Source: Symbiodinium natans
Lineage: Eukaryota > Sar > Dinophyceae > Suessiales > Symbiodiniaceae
Length of the DNA stretch: 64,000 bases
NCBI GenBank assembly: GCA_905221605.1
Contig: CAJNDS010000027.1
Location: forward strand, 187,244 to 251,243
Direction: 5' to 3'
Positions 53,736 through 63,761 of the stretch are shown in pieces. Each line of letters opens with the position of its first letter. Position 1 is the stretch's first letter. The notes below the pieces were generated by a model. That model saw only the letters and a program-made list of their open reading frames with translations, had not been told where the DNA came from and searched no databases. The position numbers and the translations under genes were made by a program.

Positions 53736-54733
53736 CTCCCTGCCCACGAGAACTGGCATATTGCGGGCCAAGACGCGTCGCTGCAAGATCTTCTATCTCG
53801 GTTCGCAGGTAGGCTTCATTTCATGTCACATTGCTGGCTTCATGTCATGCCACTCCAATCCATTAAGAGTCTCACGATCAGCGCGCTGATACCTGTGAGC
53901 CGGAGGAAGTAGCCAGCTGCCTGTGCCTCGTGACCAATATCAGCTGAGAATCTCACAACTGCCGCATACTCTACTTCCAGCTGAATCTGTGTGTGTGTGT
54001 GTGTGTGTGTCCAGAGTGCTCCCCTGCATGTAGAGTGATCATCTGCCATCATCTCAAAACTGCATGCTCGAAAATGTAAAAGCAGAAATCTGTGATTAGA
54101 GTTTCTTTACAGTGCACGTTCGTCAAAAAGGTATAAGCATGGCACATGACCTGGCTCGAACATTTGGAGCAGAAACGTCTGGATATTGTTGGTGTGTTCT
54201 CGACAGAACTCAGAAGTTGGAGCTGTTGAATTGGAGGAGACAGTATTGGAGGCATCATCTGCGCTAGCTACCGCGAGGTTGCAAGCATGTCGGTCGATTC
54301 ACTTCAGATTGAAGGATCCAGTGCTCTCTACGACTCTACGCAACTACTGCCAGCAGGTGCAGGCGATGTGCTGTGCTGGCAAGGCCATGTGAGCGGCGTC
54401 CATGGACGATCACCTTGACCAAGTAAGCAAGGCAAAGTCTCACCCGCATGCACCAATGCAAGCATGCCCTCTCAAGGAACTCGGCTGGTGGACAACTTGG
54501 GGATCCAAGAGGCCACACGCGGCGAAGAGGCAGAGCTGGGCAGAAAGATTGCTGCTGCCTGTGATGAGAGAGAGCTTCTGTCGCTTCTTTTTGCTTCTTC
54601 AGATCCGCTGACAGACAACCAACCTATCATTGTGCCATCATCCAGCCTGCTTGCGAGAGCCTCGCGTAGTAAAGCGAACCTCTCGAAAACCGTTTTGGCG
54701 ATTGTATTCCTCGATGATTTTGATCAAGGGTGA
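53736..54733 (+). CDS. Plus-strand multi-exon gene candidate, helical
   Basis: Exon 53736-53808 (PAHENWHIAGQDASLQDLLS) ends at a textbook donor, TTCGCAG|GTAGGC. 54211-54388 (VELEETVLEASSALATARLQ, then FRLKDPVLSTTLRNYCQQVQ) ends at GCCAT|GTGAGC. 54490-54733 (EATRGEEAELGRKIAAACDE, then LLSLLFASSDPLTDNQP) ends at TGA. Phases between the last two were not matched. Mostly alpha-helical, no recognised domain. Confidence 0.47.
53989..54011. repeat. (TG)n microsatellite
   Basis: A pure TG run of about 22 bases inside a predicted intron of the plus-strand gene. Confidence 0.93.
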
Positions 54734-54978
54734 AGCCTCAGCTCCGCGAGTTTAGGGCCGAAGCCTTCCCACCGACAATGGCTGCAATGTTATGTGAGAG
54801 AATGTGTTACAATCAGCTAGTGCCCTGCCTACCCCCCGAGCCCGATCCGCTCACTACCGGTTCGGGTTCGGATACAAGTTCGGGTTCGGCCCCACCCCTC
54901 TCGCCGGACTCTGGGACAGGTCGTAATTGCTTGCAATGCCACCAGAGGACAGACACATCCGGAGACAATAGAGAGATG

Positions 54979-55083
54979 AGATGTCAAGTTAGTCGTGGAA
55001 GCTGAGCCATCGGCCTGCTTCTTCAGTGCCACGCACTGCCCACGCAGCGCATCAACCAGATTTTCCGGGGTCCCCACCTGAGA
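54979..55083 (-). CDS. Exon candidate, unknown function
   Basis: After acceptor AGCTCTCAG the frame reads VGTPENLVDALRGQCVALKK and then QADGSASTTNL, a helical segment. The end of the exon is not certain. Confidence 0.33.
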
Positions 55084-55554
55084 GCTGAGAACCACGTGCG
55101 GAGTACGTGTGGACTACGTGCGGACTACGGAGATCCAACGCAGACGCTGCTGTCGGTACCGAATATCCTGTGGCCTTTGAAGGCCCTGGAGCCAGAAAGG
55201 GGTGTCGGCTTTCGACTCGGTACCCGGACCGAGCAGGCGCAAGATGTACTAGTCACCTAGCTAGATGTTCAAGAACCGGGCCAGACTTGGAGTGCGCCTG
55301 ATGAGCTTCTGAAGAGTTCGGTACCATTCGAGACCCGCAGAGAATCCTGAGCTTGATGCCCATTGCCAGGGCTCCACGACTGTCAGCTCATCCCCAACCT
55401 GCCAAGATCTGCCCAGGATCTGCCCAAGATCCAGCATGACTCAGCACTTCAGCACAGTCTGCACCCCCACGCCTACACACTGCAGTTTTCTGTGCAAGAC
55501 CATGGGCTGCATAATCAGGGAATATGTACAGTCTGGCCAATTAGCGCATTTAGG

Positions 55555-56036
55555 GCCAAAGGATGTCAACAGTGTTAACAGCCTTTGGGATCTTCGAGGC
55601 GTTTTTCTGATGATGTGCTTCTCTGATGATGAACCGTGCCCGATCTGGAGCCACCTGGTTCCCAAGGACCACGAAGCCCACAATGAAGCTAACAATGGCG
55701 ACTGCAAGCACACTGAGGAGTAGCCTCGGTTTGGATCAAGGCCTACGCACCGAGGTACAGCAAGCATCCGCCGACCCCGGGTGGCTGCTCCAGAGGAGAA
55801 TCATGACTGACTTTCAAAGCTACTTCTGCCTTTGTGTTCTGCATGCTTTCCACAGCCTCTGCTTTGCATGCCCTCTGAATCCACTGCAGCTCTGTACCCC
55901 GGTCCGAATGGTTTCTAACACACCTCTGCAACCCTTCGATCCTGCGTGGAACTCCGCTTCGATAAGGTGCTAAGGGAAAATGAGGGAAGCGTGAACGGGC
56001 TGAACCATATTTAGGAACTTTAGTAAAAGAATTCAC
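55555..56036 (-). CDS. Small membrane-protein gene candidate
   Basis: The last exon, about 55726-55555, reads LLLSVLAVAIVSFIVGFVVL, a clear transmembrane helix, and then GNQVAPDRARFIIREAHHQK to a TAA. A probable upstream exon, about 55945-55790, reads GLQRCVRNHSDRGTELQWIQ and KAEAVESMQNTKAEVALKVS. A single C-terminal membrane anchor followed by a short basic tail is suggested. No family is recognised. Confidence 0.42.
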
Positions 56037-56067
56037 CGACTGTTTTCAAGGCTAGAGTTCTTCTGAC

Positions 56068-56346
56068 ATGTGGTCCTTCGGATTCTCCCACAAACTAGAC
56101 TGGACTTTAACGTGCCTGTTGGAGGGGCTACTGTGGTGTGAACTTCCCCACCTCGCGGCTTCATGCCCTACCCTGTCTTATCGGAATTTGGGCATCGTGG
56201 GGAAGGCCCCCCCCAGCCATAAAAATAGATTGATCTTCTGTCGGTGTGGTAACAGGTTGCGCACATGGCAAGAATATGGTGTGATTGACTGCAACCTGCT
56301 TGAAGCTTACAAGCTTGCCCTGTGCCGCTTGCCCGGATATCCCTAA
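56068..56346 (+). CDS. 92-codon ORF, unknown product
   Basis: Starts with ATG (MWSFGFSHKLDWTLTCLLEG) and continues with RLIFCRCGNRLRTWQEYGVI to a TAA. An opposing minus frame (56168-56455) is also plausible. It is followed closely by another plus ORF. Confidence 0.4.
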   Translation: MWSFGFSHKLDWTLTCLLEGLLWCELPHLAASCPTLSYRNLGIVGKAPPSHKNRLIFCRCGNRLRTWQEYGVIDCNLLEAYKLALCRLPGYP

Positions 56347-56362
56347 GTCTTTGTAAGGTCAT

Positions 56363-56629
56363 TTGCCAGAAGCAGGGAATACCAGCTTTGGCCAGGTTGC
56401 AGAAATCCTCGCCTCGGCACATTACGAAACTTACTGTCAAGTCTCGGCTGTCCATGAATTCAACCCAACCAACAGCACGGGCAGCCGGTCGTCACAAGTG
56501 ATCTACCTTGTTGACCAAGCGGCCAGAAAAACGCGTCGATTTTTGAAGCTGTTGCTTCCTTCATCCAAGGTCTCTGCGTGGCAGCGTTACTCGTACCACG
56601 TTGGAATACGTTGGACATTGTACTGCTGA
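56363..56629 (+). CDS. 88-codon ORF, unknown product
   Basis: AGNTSFGQVAEILASAHYET and on through SSQVIYLVDQAARKTRRFLK to a TGA. It begins 16 bases after the previous plus ORF in another frame, which suggests two exons of one gene or a frameshifted single frame. Confidence 0.4.
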   Translation: MPEAGNTSFGQVAEILASAHYETYCQVSAVHEFNPTNSTGSRSSQVIYLVDQAARKTRRFLKLLLPSSKVSAWQRYSYHVGIRWTLYC

Positions 56630-56691
56630 TGAGAATTCAGGGTGTTGGTGAAGTGCGGCACTGAGGCGGTCATAGAGGAAGCTATTGGCTG

Positions 56692-57225
56692 ATGTTTTAT
56701 GTTTTATTGGACCATATAAAGGCATGTCTTCTTATTCCAATGGAAAGTCGATGGCGCAGGTCGTCCTTGAAAAACAGACCGGTGAAGCTTCGCTTTCGCT
56801 GCCCGCTGCCTGCAGGAACAGCAAGAACAATGGGATTTGGACTCAGTCTTGTCAGGTCATCACATGTACATATGGCAACAAGTGGCAACATGTGCAATAA
56901 GCCTGAAAGGCGTGCTGGCGGTTCCTGGCTCTCCTCCTTGAGAGTTGCAGCCCGGATCTGCAGGGAAGCGGGACAGAACCCCAGCAACAGCTCAGCACGC
57001 AACCGCAAAGTGACCGACGTGCCCCCGGTAATCATGGTCCAAGAAGCCATCTCGCGGAAATCATCAGTCGACACCAGTGAGCTGCCCTGTCCCAGCAGCG
57101 AAACCCCGAAAACAACAAAGCCGCTGCACCAGGCGTGTGTAGGTCTACAGCATTGCAAAATTGGGCTTCAACAGTCTAAGTCTACGACACGCAGGCCTGA
57201 CCATCGTCTTGCGAAGATGAATTAA
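56692..57225 (+). CDS. 177-codon ORF, strand uncertain
   Basis: A long plus frame, serine/lysine/arginine-rich toward the end (SSARNRKVTDVPPVIMVQEA). The minus strand is open for 153 codons opposite (56697-57158) with equal C/G third-position bias and a plausible core (LVSTDDFREMASWTMITGGT). Only one is likely real. Function unknown. Confidence 0.28.
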   Translation: MFYVLLDHIKACLLIPMESRWRRSSLKNRPVKLRFRCPLPAGTARTMGFGLSLVRSSHVHMATSGNMCNKPERRAGGSWLSSLRVAARICREAGQNPSNSSARNRKVTDVPPVIMVQEAISRKSSVDTSELPCPSSETPKTTKPLHQACVGLQHCKIGLQQSKSTTRRPDHRLAKMN

Positions 57226-57598
57226 CAAAAACAAGCGAGCCACGAAATGAAAGATTTTAAGGAGCGGAGGAGCACATTGCCAAGAGTAGGCTGTCACAGG
57301 TCGTCCCAAGATGATGTCCTAACAGTCCGGCGCATCTTGAGGAGTCCTCTGCAGTCCTGTTGAGACAGAGGGGAAACACAGAAACATTCAGGACCCGATG
57401 GAATAAAACTACCCAGAACTGACAAACGGAACGAGAATCCAAGTAGGGTGATGTGTTTGTGCCACATCTCACCGCCATGTTCGTGTAGTTGAGACAGTGG
57501 AAAGTTCGGCGGATGCGGACTGACCTGGTTGCGGCTAACAGCCAGCAGCTCGTGGGTCGCTTCTGCACGCGTTGAAGGTGTACCCAACACCTGCAAAG

Positions 57599-58190
57599 GT
57601 GGAGGAATGGAACACTCAAGCTTGCATGCAGTCTGGCGGTGGCTGCGTGAAGCTTCAAGATGTTCGCAGGATGACTACGGCCAAAGATTCCCGAGATGGG
57701 AAGCCTAGCAGCAAGAGATGTCCGAAGGTAATGGGCCTGGGCATCCGGCAACGCCTGCCGCACACAACAAGGGTGAGCATGGGTGAGCACAAGAGGGGGT
57801 TCATTGGAATGGGGGGGAAGGGGGGTGTTCGACTCGTGAGATTGGAGGACTGAGAGCTCAGTTGCCTAAATTTGCAAACATGAAAACTCCCAGCTCTGCA
57901 TGGCACGGGAAAACAAAAACAACGTCGGAATGCGTTCGAACATCATGTGCGAATCTTGCTTCACTGCGGTGCAAGCTTACTGTGGTGCTTGTCCTTCTCG
58001 ACAGGTAGGCTGTGCAACGGGGCCGCCGGCGGAGCAACAGCCTGAGAACTCGGCAAAAGGCGGCAAGTGCACAAGCGCAAGCCCATGCGCAAGGCACAAT
58101 TGTCGGTTCTTCCAAGATGCCCTACCGTCCAACAGGACAGATTCCACTGGCCAAGAGACCTTCGGGGGAGTAGTGTGGATGTTGCCTTAG
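57599..58190 (+). CDS. Multi-exon gene, Cys-rich protein
   Basis: Exon 57599-57727 is exactly 43 codons (VEEWNTQACMQSGGGCVKLQ) between acceptor CCTGCAAAG and donor CCGAAG|GTAATG. Exon 57894-58004 is exactly 37 codons (NNVGMRSNIMCESCFTAVQA, then YCGACPSRQ) between acceptor ACTCCCAG and donor CGACAG|GTAGGC. The 166-nt intron joins them in phase 0. The second exon has CxxC-x8-CxxC spacing that could bind zinc. The frame also stays open to a TAG at 58190 with more cysteines, so the 3' end is not fixed. The minus 177-codon ORF at 57257-57790 is antisense. No family is recognised. Confidence 0.6.
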
Positions 58191-58368
58191 CTCATCGCAG
58201 CTCTGCAGGCAGCAGCCCGACTCCTGTTTGATTGTATGCATCAGACTAGTGGCTAATTAAAGCCGTGAGCTCGATGCTTGCCAGTGGCAAATGAGGTCAA
58301 GCAGTCACACCCACGCACAAAGAAAAATCACATCAACCATGTCACACAACAAGTTTGGATTGCAAGTC

Positions 58369-58737
58369 TCAGTACAGGCTTGGGCCACTTGAGATGGCAT
58401 GTCGCCACATGTAGCCATAGAACACTTGCTGGGGGCGGAACTCCCTGAGACCAGCGAGCCACACGCGGCGACGGCAGCTGAAAAGGTTGATGCCGTATCT
58501 GTCGCGAAGAAGGGGGCGTGTCGATTCCACTAGTCCACACCCCTGCCTTGCAGGGCTCCTGCCTTCATGCGCCTCTCGCGCACAATCTGAACACCAAGCC
58601 ATCGTGTCCTGCAGAAAGCTCGACTCGATCAACTGGCAAGTAAAAAACACTGTCATACAGTGCAGGATCAGAAGGCGGAGTTTCGAGTCATTCTTACTCA
58701 TTCTTTCCAAAAGCTGTAGCTGCTCATGCTGCGGCAA
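58369..58737 (-). CDS. 122-codon ORF or exon, unknown function
   Basis: Begins after acceptor GTTGCCGCAG and reads HEQLQLLERMSKNDSKLRLL, then WCSDCAREAHEGRSPARQGC and LFSCRRRVWLAGLREFRPQQ to a stop. The composition is convincing and the opposing plus frame less so. Cysteines are scattered without a known pattern. Confidence 0.45.
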   Translation of the reverse strand: MPQHEQLQLLERMSKNDSKLRLLILHCMTVFFTCQLIESSFLQDTMAWCSDCAREAHEGRSPARQGCGLVESTRPLLRDRYGINLFSCRRRVWLAGLREFRPQQVFYGYMWRHAISSGPSLY

Positions 58738-58738
58738 C

Positions 58739-59270
58739 TCAAGCCTTCAGCGCCACGAGGAACACTGCCCATGGACAGCGTGGACCATGGCAAGGCAAGC
58801 AATCAAACTGTGACAAAAACCGGCGTAGTCGTGTGGACGCTTTGGCCAGGCTTTGTCTGTGATCGAAGAGAACATCAAGCCATGCTGCTTCTGCATGGCG
58901 CTTCGTTGGTATCGTGGGTCGGGTACGCAGCTTTGACTCATGGGGTTTGCATCCGTGCAAGTCACAGCACATAAATGCACATGGGTGCATTGTCAGCTTC
59001 CGAGCTGGTCAAATCGCCGCCACATAAAAAAAGACGTTTTCTGGCAGATTGGAGGGGATGCCACAGCAGAGAATGCTTCTCTGTAGACTCCACAACCTAC
59101 AATTCACGGATCTTTACATCCTCCAATTCTAACGACGTGTTGGCAGCTCTTCTGAGTGCCAGAACTGACGAAGAAACAGGTTTCTGACCTGAGCCATCAT
59201 GGTATTGGCTGACAAATCTCCCCACGAATTTTCTTGCATCAGAGGTCAGCAGAGGCAGCTCTGACGGGAA
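58739..59270. other. Region with only weak frames
   Basis: Overlapping frames on both strands (58726-58974 plus, 58747-58980 minus) cannot be ranked. Nothing else seen. Confidence 0.35.
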
Positions 59271-59858
59271 CTATAGAAACAAAGACGGGCGCTTGCAATC
59301 TCCCACAGGCCCTACAGCCCTACAGCATCGTGTGTTCTGGGCCGGACCCGCTGAGCGACGCAGACTGCCCTGGCACAGCAAGCGAAGGAAGTGAACAATC
59401 CGGAACGGCGAGGAGCCCAGTGCTTGCCTCAAACAGCCCAACCCAGCTGTCACCCAAGCCTCCGTGGCTTCATCGAAGGAAGAACACCTCTGTGCAAAAA
59501 GCTTCACCCAGATTCAAAGAAACGAAACACTGCGTAAGCGTTGACAGGCATAACCGGTATCACACGCAATCAGATCGCGAGGTGGACTGGCATCTATCCG
59601 AATCTGTGCCGAAAGCAACCAATACGAACAGGTCTCCGAGGTCAGTGCCCACGATAAGACATGTTCACGGATGATTTGAATCATTTGCTGTACCTCAAGG
59701 CACTGACACTCAAGGCTGCTAAGTACATCAACCTGCGGGGTAAGATTGGCCAGCGCAGACTGCGAACTATATACTGGTCTCCTCAAAACTACCGCCGAAT
59801 CGCAGTCGACGCACGTCCATGAAGCATCACGACTTGACACCCAAAGATCCCCACGCAT
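59271..59858 (-). CDS. Two-exon gene, 127 aa, unknown function
   Basis: Exon 1, 59694-59858, has 55 codons from ATG (MRGDLWVSSRDASWTCVDCD, ending LECQCLE) and ends at donor CTTGAG|GTACAG. Exon 2, 59271-59489, follows acceptor GCTTTTTGCACAG and reads RCSSFDEATEAWVTAGLGCL, then FRIVHFLRLLCQGSLRR, to a stop. The 204-nt intron keeps phase 0, and C/G third positions are enriched on this strand. Paired cysteines (CVDC, CQC) are present. The plus 146-codon ORF opposite (59234-59674) has weaker codon bias and spans the intron. No family is recognised. Confidence 0.6.
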
Positions 59859-60229
59859 GGCCTTGTGCGATTGAAGCAGCTGGCTGAACGAAAAGTGTCA
59901 CCCCTTCCCCGAGAAAACCCTGCAAGCATGCGTCCTTGAAGATTGAAAACAAAGCTCATCTGTTTGCAGCCACCATGAGGCTGCCACGTTCCACATTGAA
60001 TGATTTTAATCCTGAGTCGCTGAATTGAAACCGTTGGTCACACAGAACATGAGCGTAGATTCATTGTGACCCAGATGCAACTCAGGCATCTTGCTTGCAT
60101 CATCACGCTTGCCACAGCCCACACGGCCCACACATTGCTAGGCCTTGCTTGCCCTTCTTGCTTCACTTCACCGGCCATCCACCCCACGGGATCAAGTGTG
60201 GAGAACAGCTGATATGCATACACATGTAT

Positions 60230-60335
60230 ATGGAATATCGATATGTACACACACACATATATATATATACATGCACATTGTATATATGTATATGTGTGTA
60301 TATATGTATATACACATGTGTATATATATAATCAT
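60230..60335. repeat. (TA)/(CA)n microsatellite cluster
   Basis: CACACACATATATATA followed by several TATATGTATATG runs. Tyr/Ile-rich frames across it are not real genes. Confidence 0.94.
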
Positions 60336-60963
60336 TCAGTGTGCATTTACTTACTTATTCAGCTGTTGTGCATTGAGAGTTCCCTTCCCGAGAACAAATA
60401 GCTTTGTTAGAAAAGTTAGCGTTCTCTGTCACGGTCTCATGTACATAGTCTGCACACACACACACATACACGAGCACACTATTCCCTGGCATTGTCCCAG
60501 ACCGATCACGCCCCACTCTAGCAGCGGACTTACCACCAAGGTCTGCACGATTGGCGTATTGCGATCTGACTTTGACAACATATCTCGATATCCCAGGCCC
60601 CCCGGGCGCTTGTGCACACGAATCTGTGAACCCGGCCAATGTCTAGGGATGCAGATAGGCCCGGAGCCTGGACAAGGAAGAAGGGCAGAATACGTCCAAT
60701 ATGGTAGAATGTCATGATTTGGCTTAGACACGTGTCTCCCCATGACAGGTGTGCATAACCGTTGCCTAACCGGCCTAACACCGGCCTAACCGCGCTCTCG
60801 ATACGTCTTTGCAGTCGGTCATCGTGACTGGACGATGCTTTTCGAGCCTCGACCAAAGGCTTGGACCTCAAACTTCAGTGACGAATGCATCAATCAACCA
60901 GCTATTGCCAAGAATATGAGAAAAACAAAGCATGTCAGGAGATAAGTCGCAACTCATAAAAGA

Positions 60964-61496
60964 CTAGTGACCAAGCAGTGACTGCAAGAAACGACAAGAA
61001 ACAGAAGACTGAAAACGTGTGCAGGGGTCATGTTGTCCTGATGATGCCCAGCAGCTCGCGCCCGGAGGCCGTGCGTGGGCGTGGCCCATGCTGCATGGCC
61101 TCTTGCAAGACCAGTGGCACCTGTGCAAAAATGGAGTCAAGAAGAAGCCTCCAGTCTCTTTTGCAGCAACTGTCGGACATGTCTGCTTCGCCTTGCTTGG
61201 CTCGAAGGAAGGCAGGCTGGCATGAGACAGGTAGTCTCGCTGCACCAGGCGGCTGCCGATCTTGGTTGCTCTCAGTCCCGCAGCTAAATCCGCAATCTGC
61301 AACTCATGTGCATGAAATGCATGAATGTTCGGTCTTTGCAGTTCGAGACTTGGCCGGCTTGGCTTCGGGTATCGTGTTTTTGATGAAACCAGCTGCAGTG
61401 ACACTTTTGGATTCAGCATCCTGTCCACTTGCTGGTTTCGGGGTAGCACATGGTGGAACCCTTCATGGCTCAGGTCCGAGAACCTCAAGAAACTAA
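60964..61496 (-). CDS. 174-codon ORF with opposing 172-codon ORF
   Basis: The minus frame (LQIADLAAGLRATKIGSRLV, then FEPSKAKQTCPTVAAKETGG) and the plus frame 60978-61496 (TSGTCAKMESRRSLQSLLQQ) mirror each other over 500 bp. A third frame, plus 61019-61225, is also protein-like (AWPMLHGLLQDQWHLCKNGV). One gene is likely here, but its strand is not settled. Confidence 0.27.
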
Positions 61497-61558
61497 CTCA
61501 AGAGCTACATGCCCATCAAACCTTGATCTGCAACTGCAGCGCTTTGAGTATACTGTAG
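61325..61558 (+). CDS. 77-codon ORF, unknown product
   Basis: Aromatic- and serine-rich start (GFGYRVFDETSCSDTFGFSI) and helical end (SENLKKLTQELHAHQTLICN). It may be an exon. No splice site confirmed. Confidence 0.27.
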   Translation: MFGLCSSRLGRLGFGYRVFDETSCSDTFGFSILSTCWFRGSTWWNPSWLRSENLKKLTQELHAHQTLICNCSALSIL

Positions 61559-61905
61559 ACGGCCCTAGACTAACTGCCCTGTGTCGGACTTCCTGGCCTA
61601 TGCGCAAACTGCAGGCATCTCTCAACTCGGCGCCCCTACGCGGCGATGCTCACGTCTGGCACGAGCCTGCATGGCCCCCAAACACCGCCTCACCGCACCT
61701 AACCGAACACCCCCTCGCTTCCATCTCCACCCCGGCCTGACGCGAGGGGCGAGACCGGCGCGGGCGCGGGCGCGGGCCTTAGGCTACTAGACCGTGCTGG
61801 AAGGGCTGAAGCACGGTCACCAGGCAGATGCGATCTCCTAGTACAAACAGCAGTAAGTTGTGTCTGGGCTTCAAACTGTGAACAGGAGCACTGCTCTGCG
61901 GGGCG

Positions 61906-62298
61906 TTGGCCTTCATCTCCAGCAGCTTTCAGGTTTCTTCTACGAGTCTTGCATCTTGGACATCCATTGCAATAGCTTCAGGGTACACTTCATGGTGCAT
62001 TGAAGGCCAGCCTTATGAAGCCTCATTCGATGCTTCTGGGCTCACACTCGCACTGCTGCAACGGAGACGCTTTCGCTTTGGCCAGTATGATCCAGCTGGA
62101 ATCCAGCTCCTGCCTGCTCTGCAGCACTGGTGCCCTCCGCCATCTCGAAGGAGATCAGGTCCTGCCGGCAGAGCATGTCCAAAGGTTCCGGTATGTTCGG
62201 GTTCCGTCATTCCGAAGATTCCCGAGGTGGTTCCACTGCACTTCGGGAACCGCTCCTCATTCCACTCCGGCATGGGCGGTGTCACAGTTGTCAATTGA
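61906..62298 (+). CDS. 130-codon ORF, unknown product
   Basis: ASGYTSWCIEGQPYEASFDA, then LTLALLQRRRFRFGQYDPAG, has mixed composition with good aromatics. An opposing minus frame (62013-62294) is proline/glycine-rich. Function unknown. Confidence 0.33.
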   Translation: MAFISSSFQVSSTSLASWTSIAIASGYTSWCIEGQPYEASFDASGLTLALLQRRRFRFGQYDPAGIQLLPALQHWCPPPSRRRSGPAGRACPKVPVCSGSVIPKIPEVVPLHFGNRSSFHSGMGGVTVVN

Positions 62299-62339
62299 GT
62301 GGAGACCTCTACCGCTCACAACATCTTCCAGGCATCTAG

Positions 62340-62690
62340 AGAACTAGCATCAAAATTAAAGCTTCTCAAATAACAAAAACTTGACAGTGCCTTTCAGAAA
62401 CTGCCAGGATCATCCTTCGACTATTTCGCAACCGCAGCAATCACTGTTCATGTTACTTGTCTTCCAGACACACTATTCCCCATGTCCGCTTGTCTGCGAG
62501 CCATCTCATTTTGTGAACCGCTACTTCTAATCAAGGAGCAACCATTTCGGGGCCTTTGTGAAGCGCAACAAGCTCAGTGTCAACAACGCGGAAGGCAGAC
62601 CGGGACAGTGAAGGAAAAACAGCTGCTTTAACAAAAGCTAGCGCCTGACGGCCAACCACCGGCTGGAGTTCATGTTGCGAGAAAATCAGG
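62340..62690. other. Intergenic stretch, nothing recognised
   Basis: No open frame worth calling, no repeat. Confidence 0.5.
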
Positions 62691-62691
62691 G

Positions 62692-62898
62692 TTGAACAGG
62701 ATTGATGTGATCGGGCCGATGGCCCTCATCGACATTCAGACTGCCGTGATGCTCCACAAATGCAATTCTCCTGCCTGTGGCATCGGAGAAACATTGGGCA
62801 GGCAGCGTGTGATCACTACCTGCTTCGCAGAATGCTTCGGCGAAGCATGCAAGTGTTTTACACCTCGTTTGCAGTCAACGATTGGAGCATCTAGTTAA
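62692..62898 (+). CDS. 68-codon ORF, unknown product
   Basis: Begins at TTG (an exon border is likely) and reads RIDVIGPMALIDIQTAVMLH, then CFAECFGEACKCF, with closely spaced cysteines, to a TAA. Confidence 0.38.
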   Translation: MNRIDVIGPMALIDIQTAVMLHKCNSPACGIGETLGRQRVITTCFAECFGEACKCFTPRLQSTIGASS

Positions 62899-62943
62899 TC
62901 CAATTCCAAAGCGGAATCAGAACCCACAGGAGCTGCACAATGC

Positions 62944-63240
62944 GTGTCGGCCATGCCCATACTCCGTAAACATGTTGAAGCTTCAGCGCAATCCTCAGAT
63001 CAACCTAACCTTACATGTAAAGTCCTAAAGCCGGCTCTGGCTGCACCTAAAGTGCTTGCCTTTCTGTATCCCGGGAGTCGCATTCATGAGATGGGGCGCA
63101 AAGGCGCCTGCGCGCGGGGCACACGGCTCGGTGTCGAACGCATAGCAGCGGCGGCAATGGCAACCGTTGCCTCAGCCCGGAAGCAGAAAGATACGACAAG
63201 ACGGGTGCGGACCGTCAACCATCGTACATATGGCATCTGA
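62944..63240 (+). CDS. 98-codon basic ORF
   Basis: Reads LKPALAAPKVLAFLYPGSRI, then a basic alanine-rich tail (RIAAAAMATVASARKQKD), to a TGA. Starts at GTG, so the upstream border is unknown. Confidence 0.33.
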   Translation: MSAMPILRKHVEASAQSSDQPNLTCKVLKPALAAPKVLAFLYPGSRIHEMGRKGACARGTRLGVERIAAAAMATVASARKQKDTTRRVRTVNHRTYGI

Positions 63241-63323
63241 AGAATGTTGAAGATGTTGAAGCCACCAGGCCGGGGTGGCTTCATGACTGCCAGCTCAGAC
63301 CCCTGCAAGCATGGCAGCTGGCC

Positions 63324-63761
63324 ATGCTGAAGCAGCCGGGCGAAGAATGGACGGATGCGCCTGGGGCACTTCAGCTGAGAGCCAATGAATCATGCGAGAC
63401 TCACTGGCATCTTAAGGAGCCTGAGCTGCAGCCACGGACCGAGTCACCTCCGGAGCAGCACTCTGCGACTAACGGTGCACTGAGATGTTTTGGGGCCCTT
63501 CCTAGCGGCCAGGAAATGATTTCGAGTGGTTGCATGACCTCGGCATACTTATTTTGGCGTGCTTACCTTGAAACGGGCAAACTGCCAACTGACCACGTGG
63601 ATTGGAGGCCCTTCCAACACAGTGAGAATTGCTGCAGAATCGACCTTGTTGCCAGCTGGAGTAGTGATTATGGACTTCAGTCTGTGGAGCCAACAAGCCT
63701 CAAACAGTTTTCTTGCCCAGCCTGGGTCGGGCGCACGGTCGCGGCCACGAACGAGCGTTGA
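63324..63761 (+). CDS. 145-codon ORF, unknown product
   Basis: Starts with ATG (MLKQPGEEWTDAPGALQLRA) and runs to TGA without interruption. It includes an acidic, proline-containing first half and an aromatic stretch, SAYLFWRAYLETGKLPTDHV. No domain or signal peptide is recognised. This is the longest clean plus-strand frame at this end of the window. Confidence 0.45.
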   Translation: MLKQPGEEWTDAPGALQLRANESCETHWHLKEPELQPRTESPPEQHSATNGALRCFGALPSGQEMISSGCMTSAYLFWRAYLETGKLPTDHVDWRPFQHSENCCRIDLVASWSSDYGLQSVEPTSLKQFSCPAWVGRTVAATNER

